The notes below the pieces were generated by a model, which did not search any database, was not told where the DNA came from, and saw nothing but the letters and a program-made list of their open reading frames with translations. A DNA stretch of 64,000 bases from Physcomitrium patens. Its lineage: Eukaryota > Streptophyta > Bryopsida > Funariales > Funariaceae. Location of the stretch: NCBI RefSeq assembly GCF_000002425.4, contig NC_037257.1, positions 9,055,524 through 9,119,523 on the forward strand, in the 5' to 3' direction. Numbering within the stretch: position 1 is the stretch's first letter; each line of letters opens with the position of its first letter. Positions 45,501 to 60,224 of the stretch are shown here, piece after piece. Position numbers and translations under genes: made by a program.

Positions 45501-46027
45501 TTATAAAGCAAGTTATTTAAACTACTAGAATTATTAACAATAAAAATGAAGAGATAGAGATAATATGCCAAGTCAAAATTTAAAAATAAATAGGTTAAAA
45601 AACCTAACATATTTATGTAATTTCAATTCCTAAATCCTAAACCTTCTTTATAATAAGAATATAGATAAAAATGTGGATAGAGTGATATTAAACAAAACCA
45701 ATAGTGGTGGATATTGAAAAAAAGAAAGATTTTATAAAGATTGTATTGGAAGAGTTCATCAGTTTATTAAATTCATTATTTATCTTAAATAAAATCATTA
45801 TTTATAAATAAATAAATAAATCTATAAAATTTTATTTATTTATTTTTACAGATCATATAAAGAATAATTTTGTAATTTTGAAAATTTTATATTTCATAAA
45901 ATATAGAAAATTTGAAGATTTTAAATATACCATTAGAATTAAAAGTATCACAAATAAAAGAATATATCAATTCAAAATTTTAGCAAGATAAAATTCAAAA
46001 AAATAAACAAAATAGCACTAAATTTAA

Positions 46028-46350
46028 GACCTTATATTTAAAAATTGAAAAACTTTTAGAGCATTCTAAATCCACTATTAGATTTGTAGACTTCAAAAAT
46101 AAAGGAATAGGTCAAATAAAAACTTACAAATTTCTACTTATTTGCAAAGTTAGCTCAAATTTTAAAATGGTCAAACCTTCAATACATACAAATTTATATA
46201 ATTTTAGAATAGTTTAATGACATATTTAGAATGAACAACCTTCAAATGGAATCAATTGTGTTTTAAAAATTCTTTAAAATCTTTTTACAAAAAAATTTAA
46301 AATCCTAAAGCCTAAATCAAAATTATTATATATTGTAAACTAGGAAACTT
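46028..46350 (+). repeat. Diverged ~320-bp direct repeat, copy 2
   Basis: Partner of 45180-45500. The two could be the ends of a decayed 1.2-kb element or two units of a longer tandem array. Confidence 0.6.
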
Positions 46351-48989
46351 TTCAGTTCCTAAGAAGCTTTAACAAGATCTTCTTGGTAGCTAGTATATAT
46401 AAAGACCATCTTTAATTAAATCAATACCTTTCTTATCATCTAGTCTTGGTTTTAGACTCTTTGAATTAGTGGTATTGAAGATATTTTTTACAGTTTATTT
46501 CTATCTAATATCTATTTATTATTTTTCTACTTTTTCTCTTTAATGATACAAGAGTTTTATTTATCAAAGTTTTCTCTTAATTCATATTCTTGATAGTTTA
46601 ACAAGACTATCAAATTATGATAATTTATTTTAAAGAAGTGAATATATTTTATTAATTTTTTATATAGATTGTATATAATAAATTTTAAATTTATTTATTA
46701 TTTTATTTATTTTTTATAAAAAAAGAATTATTAATTATCTTGATTAATTAAAGATTATTTAGAAGAATCAATCAAATAAAGAAATCTAGAGTGATAGGAT
46801 AAAAATAATAGAAGATATCTTGATGATAGCAGATCCAAGTAAGAATAAGAATAATAAGTTTCAACTAATAGAAGGAAGTCAAAGATTTTTAACTTATGCA
46901 AAAACTAGACATCTTGAAGTTTGAATTGGAACAACTTAAATTAGGAGTGTATATAGTTGCTGATAAAAAAATGGCTATTTGTCAGTAATTAATCAAAGTA
47001 GTAAAATTGATTACCATGGTTGATGGTTATAAATAATATATAATACTATATATCAAATATAATGCAAAATTTTTGTTGCTATTATTTTTGATTATATAAT
47101 TTACTTAAATTAATTATATATATAGATTATTTTATATATATATTTTTAATATTTTTGTCTAAATTCAATCCTTGAAATATCATGTTAAATGAAATTTAGC
47201 TTAAAAATATACAAGAAATATTTTTTATTTTAAAGATTTGATCTTACTTTGAAGTTAGATTTATATCCCAAATAAAGAAGCATAATATGTTCATAAACAC
47301 TTTAATAATCTTGAAAAAATATTAAATAATCTTAAAATATATTCATACATAAATTTAAAAGAAATAATAAAAAATAAAAAATCAAATCCAAAAAAATAAA
47401 AAAATAACTAAAAGAAATATTTTAAGGAATTCAAAATAAATCCTAAAAAATCCAAAAGAAATTCTAATCAAACTCCAATTAAATACTACAATTTTTTTAA
47501 ACCTTAACTAATTTTATACTAACTATTGATCTTAACTCAAAATTTTCACAAATCTCAATTTACTAGTTAACAACAAACATATAAAGCATTAAAAGAATAT
47601 ATTTTATAAATTCAAAAATATAGCTCATAATCTATTTAGGTGTTACTGGATTTTTTTTATCATCACAAATATTATCAACACTAATAATTATTTATATAAA
47701 AAGAGGTAGATAGAAGTAAATAAAAATAAATAAAATTGATAATATCTTGTAGAAAAGCTTCTCAATAGCTTCATAGATATGGATTTGACTTTACACATAT
47801 TTGTGGATGATTATTCCATTAAAAAATTGGCTATATATTCTACATGTTAGAATTTATGTTATGAATTGGTCATGTGGCATATATGTAAATTATCTTATAA
47901 GTTAGACATGTATTGGAGGTCCTATAGAATGTTGCTACATAGCTCCTACTTAGATAGTACACATAAAGGCAAGAATGAAGCCTTCTTCACTCTTGTTAAT
48001 ACTTTTCTTATTCTAAGTCTTATTTCAAGAGTTTTTGGTCTTCTATTCTTTAACAATAGCCATTTTAGTCTTAATATTAAACTATCTTTGAGTGATTATC
48101 TACTTATTTTTAGTAATATAAGAATATATGGATCTTTTGGTTATTTGTGATTCATGTCTTTTTAAAATTTGACAAGAGTGCTAATATATTATTCTTTTTT
48201 TATTTTAGAGTTAAGTGATTTATTTCATTTTTTAATTTTATTTTAAAATTTTGTGAAATATCTAAATTTATTTTAATAAAAAAATATTTCTTACATTGAT
48301 TCTTTTCTTAAAAAAAATAAACTAATTTTCTTTGTAGAAATTTTTATTTGATATTAGAAGTTGAAAATTACTCTCATTTTATTTGGCTTGTAGATTTGTT
48401 GAGGTTGTCTATTATAAAGATAGAAGAAAAAATTGTAGATATTACATTTAGCAAAAGAAAGAATAAATTTGCAACTATTGCAAATCTTTACAATCTTGTT
48501 AACAATCTTAAGGTGGAAATCTTACACATTATCAATGTGAATAATAAAAGTGTTATTCCTATATTTATGGAAGAAATCAACAATGAGGTCAAATATCTAA
48601 ACTAAGAAATTTAGCAATTGAAAAAAGTAGGTAGATTAATCCTACAATTGACTTCAAAAATTCTTGCTACTATAAACATGAGGGACATAAAGATCAATAT
48701 GCTTAAAAAGTTTAATAGAACAAGATTAAAATTTCAAGGATTTCTACAACAAGTTAAGTTATATCTAAAGTAACATTTATTTTAGTATTCTAATATATTT
48801 ACTTAAGTTGGATTCATAAATGCATTCTTATTTGGAAGTGTTTTTTTCTTAGATTGCACCTCTGATAATAAAAGACTTATGATTTCTATGTAATCTTAAT
48901 TCAATTAAGAAAGTATTTACAGTAATATTTTAAAAAAACAATTGAAAATGGATAACAAGGACCTTATTCCTATCTTCACAATGTTATAT

Positions 48990-50870
48990 AATAATACGAC
49001 CATTAAGTGAAAGAAAAATGAAAAAAAAATTATTATAGAAGAACCTAATTAAAAATATGTAATAAAAAAATATAGATAAAAGATAGAAAATAGTAAAACT
49101 TTATAGTATTAGAATTATCTTTTATAAAAAATCTCTATTTATTTTATATGGCTATAAATAAAACAAAATAAGATAGATTAGAAAAATAAAGAATATAGAA
49201 ATATATAAGAAGAAATTGGAAATGGATTTTAGCAAAAATTATTTCAAGAAAATAAGAATTGATATCCAAAGAGGACTAGTTGCCAAATAAGATCAAAATC
49301 AAACGATAAGGCACAAAATCAAGCACCTATACTATTTATTGAGTTCTATGGTAAATTAAAGAATGGAATTTGAAAGAAAAAAAAATTAAGCTTTTTTGAA
49401 TGTGAACTTTGAGGGATTTGAATTTGTAATGATATTGTAAGAGCTTTGTAAAGTCAAGTTTGTTTACAAAATAACTCTGATTTTTACAAAATAATATAGT
49501 GTTGATATTTTGGGTAATTTATTGATTTTTATAACAAAATTATATGTAAAAATTTGTAGATTTTTAAATATGATTGTGCTAAATATGCTCTATGAACTTG
49601 AACTTAATCAAATTATTAAGTTAAATATTACTAAATTTTAAATGGATTAAAGTCTCAAAAATTGAAATTAGAGACTTAGTGAGAGTTTTTAAGATCTTTA
49701 GCAATTTACTTATTGGATTGAAATAAAAATTATTTTTATGGATAGTAGATTTGATTTTCAAAATTTGTGTAAATTTTGAAGGCAATTAAATGGTTTAAAA
49801 GGAAGATATTGAAATTAAGAGCTTGATATCAAAGTTAGAAAAGGAGACTATCTAACACTTGAATGGATTATCTTACATTTTTTTCAATTAATAAGTAAAA
49901 TTAATACCATTTTTCTTGTATTTTTTTCCAATTAAATTTTTGAAAAGTGAAAAAATTTTAAATTGATATCAATAGTTCAATCACAATTATTAATATTTCA
50001 ATATATTATAGGATTTATTAAAGATTTAATTAAGGTTCATTAGGATTTGATTAGAGATTTGGTTAAGATTTGATTAAAATTTATTAAAATTTTATTAATA
50101 TTTAATTAAGATTTATTAGGATTTAGTCTAAAATTTGATTAGAATTTAGGATTTGGTCTAAGATTTGATTATAATTTAATTAAAATTTCATTAGAATTAG
50201 CCTAAGATTTGATTAATATTTGGTTAGGATTTTATTAGGATTTGATTTATGATTTAGTTAAAATTTAAGATTTATTTAAAAATTGATTTAGGAATTCATT
50301 AGGATTTGATTAGGATTTGATTAGGATTTGGTCTAGGATTTGGTCTAGGATTTGGTTAGAATTTGGTTACATTTGATTTAAGATTTCATTAGAATTTATT
50401 TAAGATTTGATTAGGATTGGTTTAGAATTTTATTAGAATTTATTTAAGATTTTATTAGGATTGATTTATAATTTTATTAAGATATTTTTAAGATTTGATT
50501 AAAATTGATTTAATATTTAATTAGTATTTATTGAAAATTATATTAAGATTTGATTAAAATCAAATTAAGATTTTTATTTTTAATATTTTAAAAACATTTT
50601 TTGATGTTTTTCTCTAAGATTATTTTATTTTATATATTTCTTTATGATTTCTTTATGATTTTTTATGTTTCTTTTGTAAGTCTTTAAGATTCTTTTGGAA
50701 TTTAATTAAAGTTTTATTAGCATTTTTATAATTTAATTGGAGTTTATTTAGGATTCTATTAGAATTATTGGGATCTTCTTATTGCAAGTTTTATTTTATC
50801 TTCCATAGCCAAATGCCCAATGTATTCTTAAGAAAACTTCAAAAAATACGACAACAATAAGGATCACAAT
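48990..50870 (+). repeat. 1.6-1.9 kb repeat with an 11-12 bp satellite, copy 1
   Basis: Homologous to 58631-60224 in the same orientation, for example GAGAGGACTAGTTGCCAA... followed by GGCACAAAATCAAGCACCTA against GAGAGGACCGATTATCAA... with GGCACAAAACCATGCACCTA. No protein-like frame. Positions 50010-50580 are a degenerate tandem tract of GATTTGATTAG / GATTTGGTCTAG units. It sits inside chromovirus fossil A. Confidence 0.65.
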
Positions 50871-50914
50871 CAATTACTATATATATTGTTAAAATCCAAA
50901 ACTATGCTTGTAAT

Positions 50915-51311
50915 TGTCACGGACACAGAATACAGACTTGATATCTACCAAGAAGTTCAAGAAGAACTAGCAAGAATTAGATTAATCAAATGAATACAAG
51001 AACAACACCAGAGAGGTGAGCTAGAGCTCCAAGAGATGTGTTGTCGAGACTGAAGAACTCTTCAGCCTCGATTCCAATATATACTCCTATTTAGGAAGCT
51101 TCTCAAGCAACTTCTACCAACTAGGAAGCTTCTAGAAGGTTCCATAGACTTGTTTCTAGAAGGTTCTAGAAACTTATCTTTCGAAGGTTCTAAGGACTAT
51201 GTCCCTAACATCTTCTACCAACTAAGAAGCTTCTAGAAGGTTCCAAAGACTTGCTTCTAGAAGGTTCTAGAAACTTATCTCTAGAAGGTTCTAAGGACTA
51301 TGTCCCTAACA
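50915..51311 (-). mobile_element. Solo LTR of the younger chromovirus family, partly duplicated
   Basis: The minus-strand LTR reads TGTTAGGGACATAG...GTCCGTGACA over 50915-51210; positions 51211-51311 repeat its U3 end in tandem. Flanks GTAAT (50910-50914) and ATAAT (51312-51316) resemble a target-site duplication with one difference. It has the start motif at 51040-51051 and several TTCTAGAA heat-shock motifs. No internal sequence is present, so it is a solo LTR left by recombination. Confidence 0.8.
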
Positions 51312-54300
51312 ATAATGTAAATTGAAATGATAAAGCCATTATCAATGAATTTTGATATGAATTAAAAGTTCTAAAAAGTAAACCACAACTACATACTTTT
51401 TAAGCTTATTACAATTTTTCAATTACAAGATAATTTGGATAGAACAAGACCTTGAAATTAATGTCAAGAGATTTTTTGTGGCCTTAAATATAAAAAAAAA
51501 TTAAAGACTTTGTATGATCATGTGATAGTTGTTCATGATCAAAATTTCTTATTAATGATCTTATAGACTTCTTCAACCACTACTGACACCAAAAAAACCA
51601 TGGTCTTTAGTTTCTATCTATTTTATCATAGATCATCCAATCTTAAGTTGATATGACTCTACATGTGATAGTAGATTGTTTCACTAAAATGAATTTTTTT
51701 TAATTATATGTAAAAATTATCACATGTAAAGAAATAGCTAAATTATTTCTTAATAATATTTATTACTATTCTAGATTATTATATGATATTATATTGGATA
51801 GAGTTATTTAATTTATATAAAGATTTTAGAAAATTATTTTTATGACATTAAAGATAGATATTAAAATATCTTTATTTTTCTATCCTTAAACTAATAAAAA
51901 AAATAAAATAAGTAAATTAAATTTAAAAAGTATTGTGAATTCTATCAATAAATTTTAATTGAAAGAATTATTAAACGTATAATTATAAATTATTTAAATA
52001 TAAAAATATTAGGATTAGAGAGTTTTTATTATTATTATTAGTATATTTATAAGAATTTAGATGGATTTATAACTAATAAGAGTCTTATTAAAGATAAAAT
52101 TATAAGTTACAATTTTAGTAAGTCTTGGAGGTAATTTCTTAGTTAATTTAGTATTTTTACTTATTTTTAAATAATAATTTTTAATTATTGAGACCAATAT
52201 ATATATTAGCCTTTTATCTATATGTATTATTTATAAAAAAACCTATAAATATTAATCAATAATTAGAAAAAGCATGAAAAAAATTCATGTCTTTTTAATT
52301 ATTTATATAAAAATTAGGATTTATAGTAGATTTAAATTTATTTTACTACTATAAAAAATCTCCAAGATAAAAATATATAGCTTTATTTAGATATTAAAAA
52401 TATAAAAAATATAGAAGTATTTAAAATTTATTTAGATTTATTTAAGAATTTTAGAGTAATTTTTAAGACTTTGGTAAAAATAAATTTTAGTACCATGTAA
52501 GCCTTTATAAAGAAATGGAATAAGATTTGAAAGCCATACAAGGTTTATAGGCTAATTAGGTATTTTTAAAAACCATGGTGAAGTTAAAAATAAAATATTA
52601 GTTCTATTAGTAGGAAATATATGAATCAATAGCTAGTTTAATCATTTAAGATAAGAAGGTGCACAAGTCTCATATGGATTATAACACCTTGGTTGTAGGT
52701 AAGAGACTAAGGTTAAAGACTTATGGCCTCTCTATGACACCCTTCTATACCACATGTGAGCCTTAACAAGGCTCAAATTCTTGTTCACTTAAGCATGTTG
52801 TTCATGAGATAAATTTTATTTATTATTTTTTTATAATTAAAATTTTATCTTTAGTTATTTTAATTTATTTATATTAATTTAATTTTACATATTTTTATGT
52901 TATTAAAAAGATAAAATTACCTATAAAATTTTATTTTTTATTTATTATATTTGTTATATTTTTATTAGATAAAAATTTAGATATAAATTGTGACTATTTT
53001 ATAATATATAATTACTTAATTAAACTTATTTTACATATTTTATATTATTATTATTATTATTATTAATACTATTTTTATTATTATTGTTGTTTTTGTTGTT
53101 GTTTTTTTTTTTTTTTTTTTTTTTTAATTTCTTTTACTTTATACTGCCAATTACAAGAAATTCTTTATAAAAGCTATTTTATAATTTAAAATCAAGGGTG
53201 AATTTTACCTTCACATGTACCATCAACCACTATCTAGATGATTGGACAACTTTTTTCCCATTGGCAATGTTTGCCTATAGTAACATAATATATTCTTCTA
53301 TTTAATAAAAATATTCTTATAATAATTATGATTATCATTCACAACTTGATATTTTTAACTTCTCAAAAGTTCATAATTTTATAGCAATAGACTTACTAAT
53401 TGTTTATCAAAGCTACATATGAAAGTGAAAGTATAGTTAAAAAATAAAAAACAACAAAAGATCAATAAAGATGCTTATTGTAGGGAAAAAATTCAATTCT
53501 ATATTGGCAACAAAGTATAGTTACCTTGTGCTGATATTAAGACTATTTTCTCTTGTGATGAGTTGGATTATTATAGACTAAGATAATTTTTTATTTGTGA
53601 ACATATCAACCTAATTTTATATTAATTACAACAAACAAAGTCTTATATTTCATGTTTCTTTTTTTGAGCCATAAAAGGTAGTGAATATATCAAGAAAAAA
53701 ATAAATACTATTTTATTTTATAGTAATAAAAAATAATTAAAATTTTGAGATAGAAGAAATCTATAATTTAAAGTAGCACCAAAATAGGTTGAAATATCTT
53801 GTATATTAGTGCAGATATGATATTAATGAACGGAAAAAGGAGCCAAAAAAAAATCTTATAAATACATCAAAGAAGATTGATTTTTTTTATTAATGATATT
53901 TATGAAAATCAAAATAAAGAATTAAGGAGTGATTATTTTTCTTCATGGAATTTTTTTCTAAAAGAGAGAATAATATCTTAAACATCATTAATATTTATAA
54001 TTATTTAGATAAAAAGAAATAATTAGAAGTAAATAAAAATAAACAAATTTGATAATATCTTATAGAATAGCTTCTTAGAAGCTTTATAGATGTAAATTTG
54101 ATTTTGAACATATTTTTAGGTATTTGATTGATTTAAAACTTAGCCAAAAAATTAATCATATATCAAACATATTGGCAACTTGTATTATAAGCTAGTCATA
54201 TAGTATACATTTAAAAAAATTATCTTCTAAATTAGACACATGTTAGAAATCCTATAGAATATTTTCACATAACTCCTAGTTAGATAGTATATATGGAGAG

Positions 54301-54480
54301 AAGAATATAGTTTTTTTTCACTCTTTTCAATACCTTTCTTGTTTTTAGTCATATTTCATTAGTCTCTAGTTTTATTATCTTTACTAATAGCCATTCTAAT
54401 CTTAGTATTATATCATCTTTGAATATTTATCTTTTTTTTTAGTGATATAAGAAGTTATTGATTTTTTTAATTTGTGATTC

Positions 54481-55209
54481 ATTTATTTTTACTTTTCTAA
54501 TTTCAATCCAAATCTTTTACCTTAAATATTTTTTTGTGAACTATTAATTTTTTAAAAAACTTTTAAATAATATAAAAAATTAATTTACCATCAATATACC
54601 AAGGAAATTTTTATTTTAATCCAAAAATTTCTTAAAATCTAAAAAATCCTCAATTATCTTTAAAAACTAATTTCTAAGATGTTAATTTATTTAATCTATA
54701 ATTACTTTTGATTTAATAGTTTTTATTTATTTCAAATTAATTACCTATATTTAATAAAATAAATTTTATAAATCCAAAAAATTTTACTTATAGATTTGCT
54801 ATAAATCTCATATAATTTACTAAAATAAACATTTTTTATTTAATAAAATAAATTAATTTAAAAAAACTTCAACTTTATAAAGTTCTTACAAATTCAATTT
54901 ACATTCAAATTATTCAAAATTAAAATTTATAAAAATCATATGAAGTTTATTTTGATATCTTATACTTTAATTAACAAAAAATAAGTCTAATTTATTGTAA
55001 GTGTTGCTAGTTGAGAAAATTTGCTTCAAAAAAATATAAGATTTTTGGCTATAATTAAATATAATCAAATATTGTCTTTCACTCAAATGAATTCTACCAC
55101 CTCATACCCTTGATAGTACGTGAGAGTTGTCACCTCTTCTTCACTCAACAAATCACCATAGTTCTATACTTTATTAAATTTGAGCATGTGATGGCTCTTT
55201 AAAGAGCTA

Positions 55210-55243
<34 letters not shown>

Positions 55244-55424
55244 ATATATATATATCAAATTTTACTCCTTAAAATTCTCTATAACATATTTTATAAGCAA
55301 ACAAAGTCATTGTACATGGTGCCTCTTGATACTATGTAGTAGTTGTCATGTCTTTTTGACTTAGCTTTGTGCCATAGCTCCATACTTCATTAGATTTGAA
55401 TATGTTATGGTTTCATGGACATAT
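54481..55424. other. AT-rich spacer between two chromovirus fossils
   Basis: Contains (TA)n at 55213-55240. Positions 55180-55290 resemble 63150-63260 (GCTAC...(TA)n...ATCAAATTT...ACT...CTTAAAATT), so a shared, unnamed repeat flanks both sides of fossil B. Confidence 0.45.
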
Positions 55425-55579
55425 ATATATTATAATTATTACTTAAGTAATATGAATAGATAGAATTAGATTAAAATAGATTAATTTCATAATATCTTTT
55501 AAAAAAGCTTCTTAAAAGCCTCATAAATGTTGTTTTGACTTTACATGTGTTTATAATTGATTGATAGGTTATACCAATT

Positions 55580-55585
<6 letters not shown>

Positions 55586-55640
<55 letters not shown>
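55586..55640. repeat. (AT)n microsatellite, about 55 bp
   Basis: AT dinucleotides inside the 5' LTR of fossil B. Confidence 0.9.
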
Positions 55641-55644
<4 letters not shown>

Positions 55645-58630
55645 ATTTTATCATACTTCTTTGAAAAATTCTCACTTTTTTTTTTTTTTTTATTAAGTCC
55701 TTATTCTTGACAAATTGACAAGAGTACACTTATAATATCAAAGCTTTTTTTTTTTTTTTTTTCATTAAGAGTGGATTACTTTTTTTCTTGATAATACATA
55801 AGCATATCAGAAGTTTCATATTATCTTCTTTTAAATTGATATTTTTTTTAATATTTTTTCTATTCTCAAGTTCTTTTTTTACTTGTCTTGAGCAATATTA
55901 GACATCTCTTTTTTTCTAAGTATCATTATGATAGAGCTTGTCAAAATAAGAGTGCAATGGTACAAATGCAAGAATAATTGAGAAAGTTAATGCTTACAAT
56001 GTATCAAGTCAATTTATCATGACAAGAAAAAAAAAGAATGATAAAAAATATAAATATAGAAATAATTGAAGTTGCTTTAACATCTGCCTCAAATCATGTT
56101 TTTTTTTACATAGTCAATCACCATTCAAATGCTAAAAAACCAAAAATTGCTTTATTTGAAAAATGTGATGGTATATGATCAAAATTTTAAGGATTCATCA
56201 ATCAAATACATTTGGCAATTGAACTTCAATCCCAAAGCTATTCAACTTCAAGATCACAAGTCAAATTTATTGAAATACTATATTTTGGTTTTGCATTATC
56301 ATAATTTTTATTTTTTTTAAATAATATGATCTAATATTGGATAATTTAAAAGCTTTCTTAGCATAGTTTTAATCTATATATAGAAAATATAATATAATAT
56401 ATATTACAAAAAAATAAGATTTATATTTTTTAATAAAAAAATTAATTTATAATATTACATACTTTAAAATTTTGATAACTTGTAATTGATATCAAGTAGA
56501 ATGATATTATACTTATTAATTAATTTTTTTATAGATTATTATATAAAATAAAAAAATTAATTCTTAATAAAGTTGATCCTCAAACATTGAGTCAAGCAAT
56601 TGATTTTATTATAAAATGTGATAATTGATTTTTTGAATTTTAATTTGAAAATTATAACATTAAAATTATTACAATTTAATGGAAATACTATTGTCTTTTC
56701 AATACATTCCTTTGCAAGTAGAGGATATGAAAATTGATGCAATACATTTTAAACTTCTTACTAAGCAAGAAAAGACTCGTCATCATAAAAAAGGATTGTG
56801 TTTAAATTGTAGAAAATCAAAGCATACTACTCAACATTTTTCAAAGAAGCAATGCAATAATAAAATAAAAAATAAAACTATGAAAGAAGACAATATATTA
56901 GAAAAAAAGTTTGTCCATCTATAATAGAGATCAGGTGATTGGAACCTTTTACAATACCTAATAAAGGTCCTATTCTCTCTTTAGAATCTTTTTATTTTAT
57001 TTTACAATAGTTGTTAATTTAGGATCTAAACATCTCAAAACCTCTATCTTACTAGATTGAAGAACCTTAACTTATTTATTAAATGAAGAATTTGTTAAAA
57101 GACATAATATATCTTTAATAAAGAAAATAAAATCTATTCATATAAAAGTCATAGATAGTCATTTATTATCGTCTAGAGACATTAATTATAAAATATCTCT
57201 ACTGAAAGTAATAACAAAAAATTATAATAGCTTTGTGGTATTTAGTATCATTAGATTTTTTTTAATCTAATTATTTTAAATTTATTATGATTGAAAAAGT
57301 ACAATCTTTAAATAGATTAAATTTCTTATAGTCTTAAATTTTTTTTTAAAATATAACTAAGAATGTAATTAATCAAGTAAAAAGTCATAAGTCTAGTACA
57401 ACCAAATTTATATTTATTAGTATAAGAGCTTTTTTACATGCTGCAGCAAAAGAATCACCTTGTGTCATTTATGCCACACTTATTTTTAATGGTAAAAAGA
57501 CTTGAAATCACATTTCTAGCCAATAGCAAGATTTTAAAGATATATTTGTAAAGAAGAATGTAGATACTCTTTTAAATCATTATTCCTATGATTCTTCAAT
57601 TCACCTTCAAGAAGGAGTTCAATTGCCATTTGGATCAATCTACAATTTATCACAAAATGATTTGGCTAAATTAAAAGAATATATTGAAGAGAATCTAGCT
57701 AAGAACTTCATATATCATTTCAAATTTCTAACAAGAGCTCTAATTTTATTTGTAAAAAAGAAAGACAGATCATTGCAAATGTATATCAATTATTGAAGAC
57801 TCAAAAAGATTACCAGCAAAAATAAGTTTTTTCTACCTTTTATATTTGGAATTCTACATCAATTAAATCAAACTAAGATCTATAAAAAAAAATAGATCTA
57901 TAAGGGATATGTAATCTAATATATATCAAAGATAGAGATGAATGAAGACGTCATTTTGAACCAAGTTGGACATTTTAAAAATAATGTCATGCCTTTTAGA
58001 CTTACAAATGAACTAATAGATTTTCAACATCTAATGAATGATGTCTTTTGAAATTTTTTAGATGATTTTATTATCTATTACCTAAAAAATATTTTAATCT
58101 ATTCTAAGAATGCAAAAGAATATAAATTTCATATTTGTCATGTATTACAAAAACTAAAAGATGCAAGATTCCATGCTAAGATAGAAAAGTGTGTATTTCA
58201 TATTACTTAAGTCAACTTCTTAGGATACATTATTTCAAATGATGGATTTGTAATAGATATTAAGAAAGTTCAAACTATTATGGATTGAAAGATCTCAAAA
58301 ATAATAAAAGATGTTCAATGTTTTTTGAGATTTATCAACTATTATTGGATCTTCATCAAAGTCTTTTCAAGTTGTAGCTCCACTTATATGTCTGACTTCT
58401 AAAGATAAACTTCAATAGAATCAAGAAGCAAAAGTAGCATTTGAAGCTTTGAAAAAAACCTTTATTTTGGCACTAATCTTGTATTGCATTGATTTTTTTA
58501 AACCATTTTTTATGAAAATAGAAGCATCAAAAATTTGCTTTAGATGTTGTATTATTTCAAATAGGAACAAATGATAAACTTCACTTAGTAGCTTTTCATT
58601 CCAGAAAAGTTTTAGTAGCCAATATTATAA

Positions 58631-60224
58631 TGTGATATAGCTAATAAATGAAAGAGAGAAGAAAATATTATATCATATAAGATATTATTTTAAATTATAG
58701 TAAAAAATTATTTTAAAAATATAAATAATAATTAAAAAGATAATAAAATTAAAAAGTATTAATATTGGCTTTTTACAAAATAAGCTTCTACTTATTTTGT
58801 AGGACCATAAATAAAGAAAAATAAGATATATTAAAAAATTAAATGATATAAGCATGTATAGAAAAAAAAATTAAGAATAGATTTTAATAAAATTTACCTC
58901 AAAAAGCCAAGAATTAAAATCTAGAGAGGACCGATTATCAATTTGGATCAAAATCAGACCCCCAAGGCACAAAACCATGCACCTATAATTACTTTGAGAT
59001 TTATTTGTAGATAAAAGAGTGGAATTTGAAGGTAGACTTTAAGAAAAAATTAAAGCATTGGTTTCATATCATTTGAATTAATATTAAAATTTTGAGAGAT
59101 TTTCAAAATTAATGATGTTCTTGGTAGAATTAAGATTTGAGAAATAAAAATATGTTTACAAATTTGAAGGTTTCTTGAATTCTATGATATGTGTATAAGT
59201 GAGATTTGGACAAAGAGTTGAATTTTTGGTTATTAATGTGTATAAAAATTTTAAGATCAATCAAACAATTAGATTGAAGTATATGAAGGTTTTTATAGGT
59301 TGAGGTCTTAGAAATTGGAGTTTGAAGGTCAATGAATTTTTCTAAGATCTTTAATAATTTATTAATTAAATTGAAGTGATTTTTTATTCATTTATTTATT
59401 TATATTTTCATGAATATTAGACTAAATTTTTAATGTTTGGGTGAAATTTGAGAGCAATTCAATGGTTCAAGAAGGAGATATTGATGCTAGATGTTTAATA
59501 TTTATATTGGAGTAGGAGATTGACTAACACTTCATTGGATTGTCTTGCATTTCATTCAATTGATAAATGTGATCAATTTCATCTTTCTTGTGCTTTTTCC
59601 TAACTAAGATATTAAGAAATATGTAAATTTCGAGTTGATATCAACGACTCAATTATTAATTTTTGAGGTTCTATTTTACCATAGGATTTATTGAGAATTT
59701 ATTTAAGATCTAGGATTTGATTAGGATTTGGTTTAGGATTTGTCTAAGGTTTGATTAAGAATTAGGATTTGGTCTAGGATTTGAATTAGAATTTAATTAG
59801 GATTTTATTAAGATTTTTTTGGAATTTCATTAACATATAACTAAGAGATTGATTAAAATTCAATTAGGATTTTAATTAGGATTTTAATTAAGATTATATT
59901 AGGATTTTTATTTTTATTATTTTTAAAATACTTAATTTTACTTTTAAATTTTTATTTTTAATATTTAATTTATATAAAAGTTTTTTTTTATATTTCTTTA
60001 ATATTTTTTGTTATTTTTTTAAAAATTAAATCATGACTTCTTTATATTTATTTTGTGACTTCTTTTCAATTAATTTTGATAGATTAAAGTTTAATTGGAT
60101 TAATTAGAAATTATTTGAAGTTTATTTAAGACTCTATTAGACTTGATAGAATTATTGTTACATTTTTACTTATCTTCCATAGCTAAGTGCCTAGTGCATT
60201 CTCAAGTAAGAACACATATAATAC
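58631..60224 (+). repeat. 1.6-1.9 kb repeat with an 11-12 bp satellite, copy 2
   Basis: Interrupts the RNase H part of chromovirus fossil B, so its limits are defined: left of it CATTCCAGAAAAG still follows the chromovirus, and right of it ATCAACTACAAGATCCATGAG resumes it. AATATTA occurs on both sides (58621-58627 and 60225-60231), a possible target-site duplication. The satellite part is 59690-59910. It starts TGTGATATAG and ends near ATACA, so an LTR-like or other non-coding element is possible. Confidence 0.65.

Larger units (their letters stand above)
43031..47669. other. AT-rich spacer with an internal direct repeat
   Basis: No gene recognised. An A-run lies at 45131-45156. A diverged direct repeat is listed separately. 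Sequence around 46380-46480 has some resemblance to the old LTR family but too little to call. Confidence 0.4.
47670..54480 (+). mobile_element. Old AT-decayed chromovirus fossil A
   Basis: LTR-like sequences at about 47670-48170 and 53975-54480 flank traces of gag (48350-48960, with NKFATIANLYNLVNNLKVEI and later a capsid-like stretch) and of integrase plus chromodomain (51320-53930). It is far more AT-rich than the young copies, as expected from long-term loss of methylated cytosines. It has very many breaks. It contains the 48990-50870 repeat and the 50915-51311 solo LTR. Confidence 0.7.
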
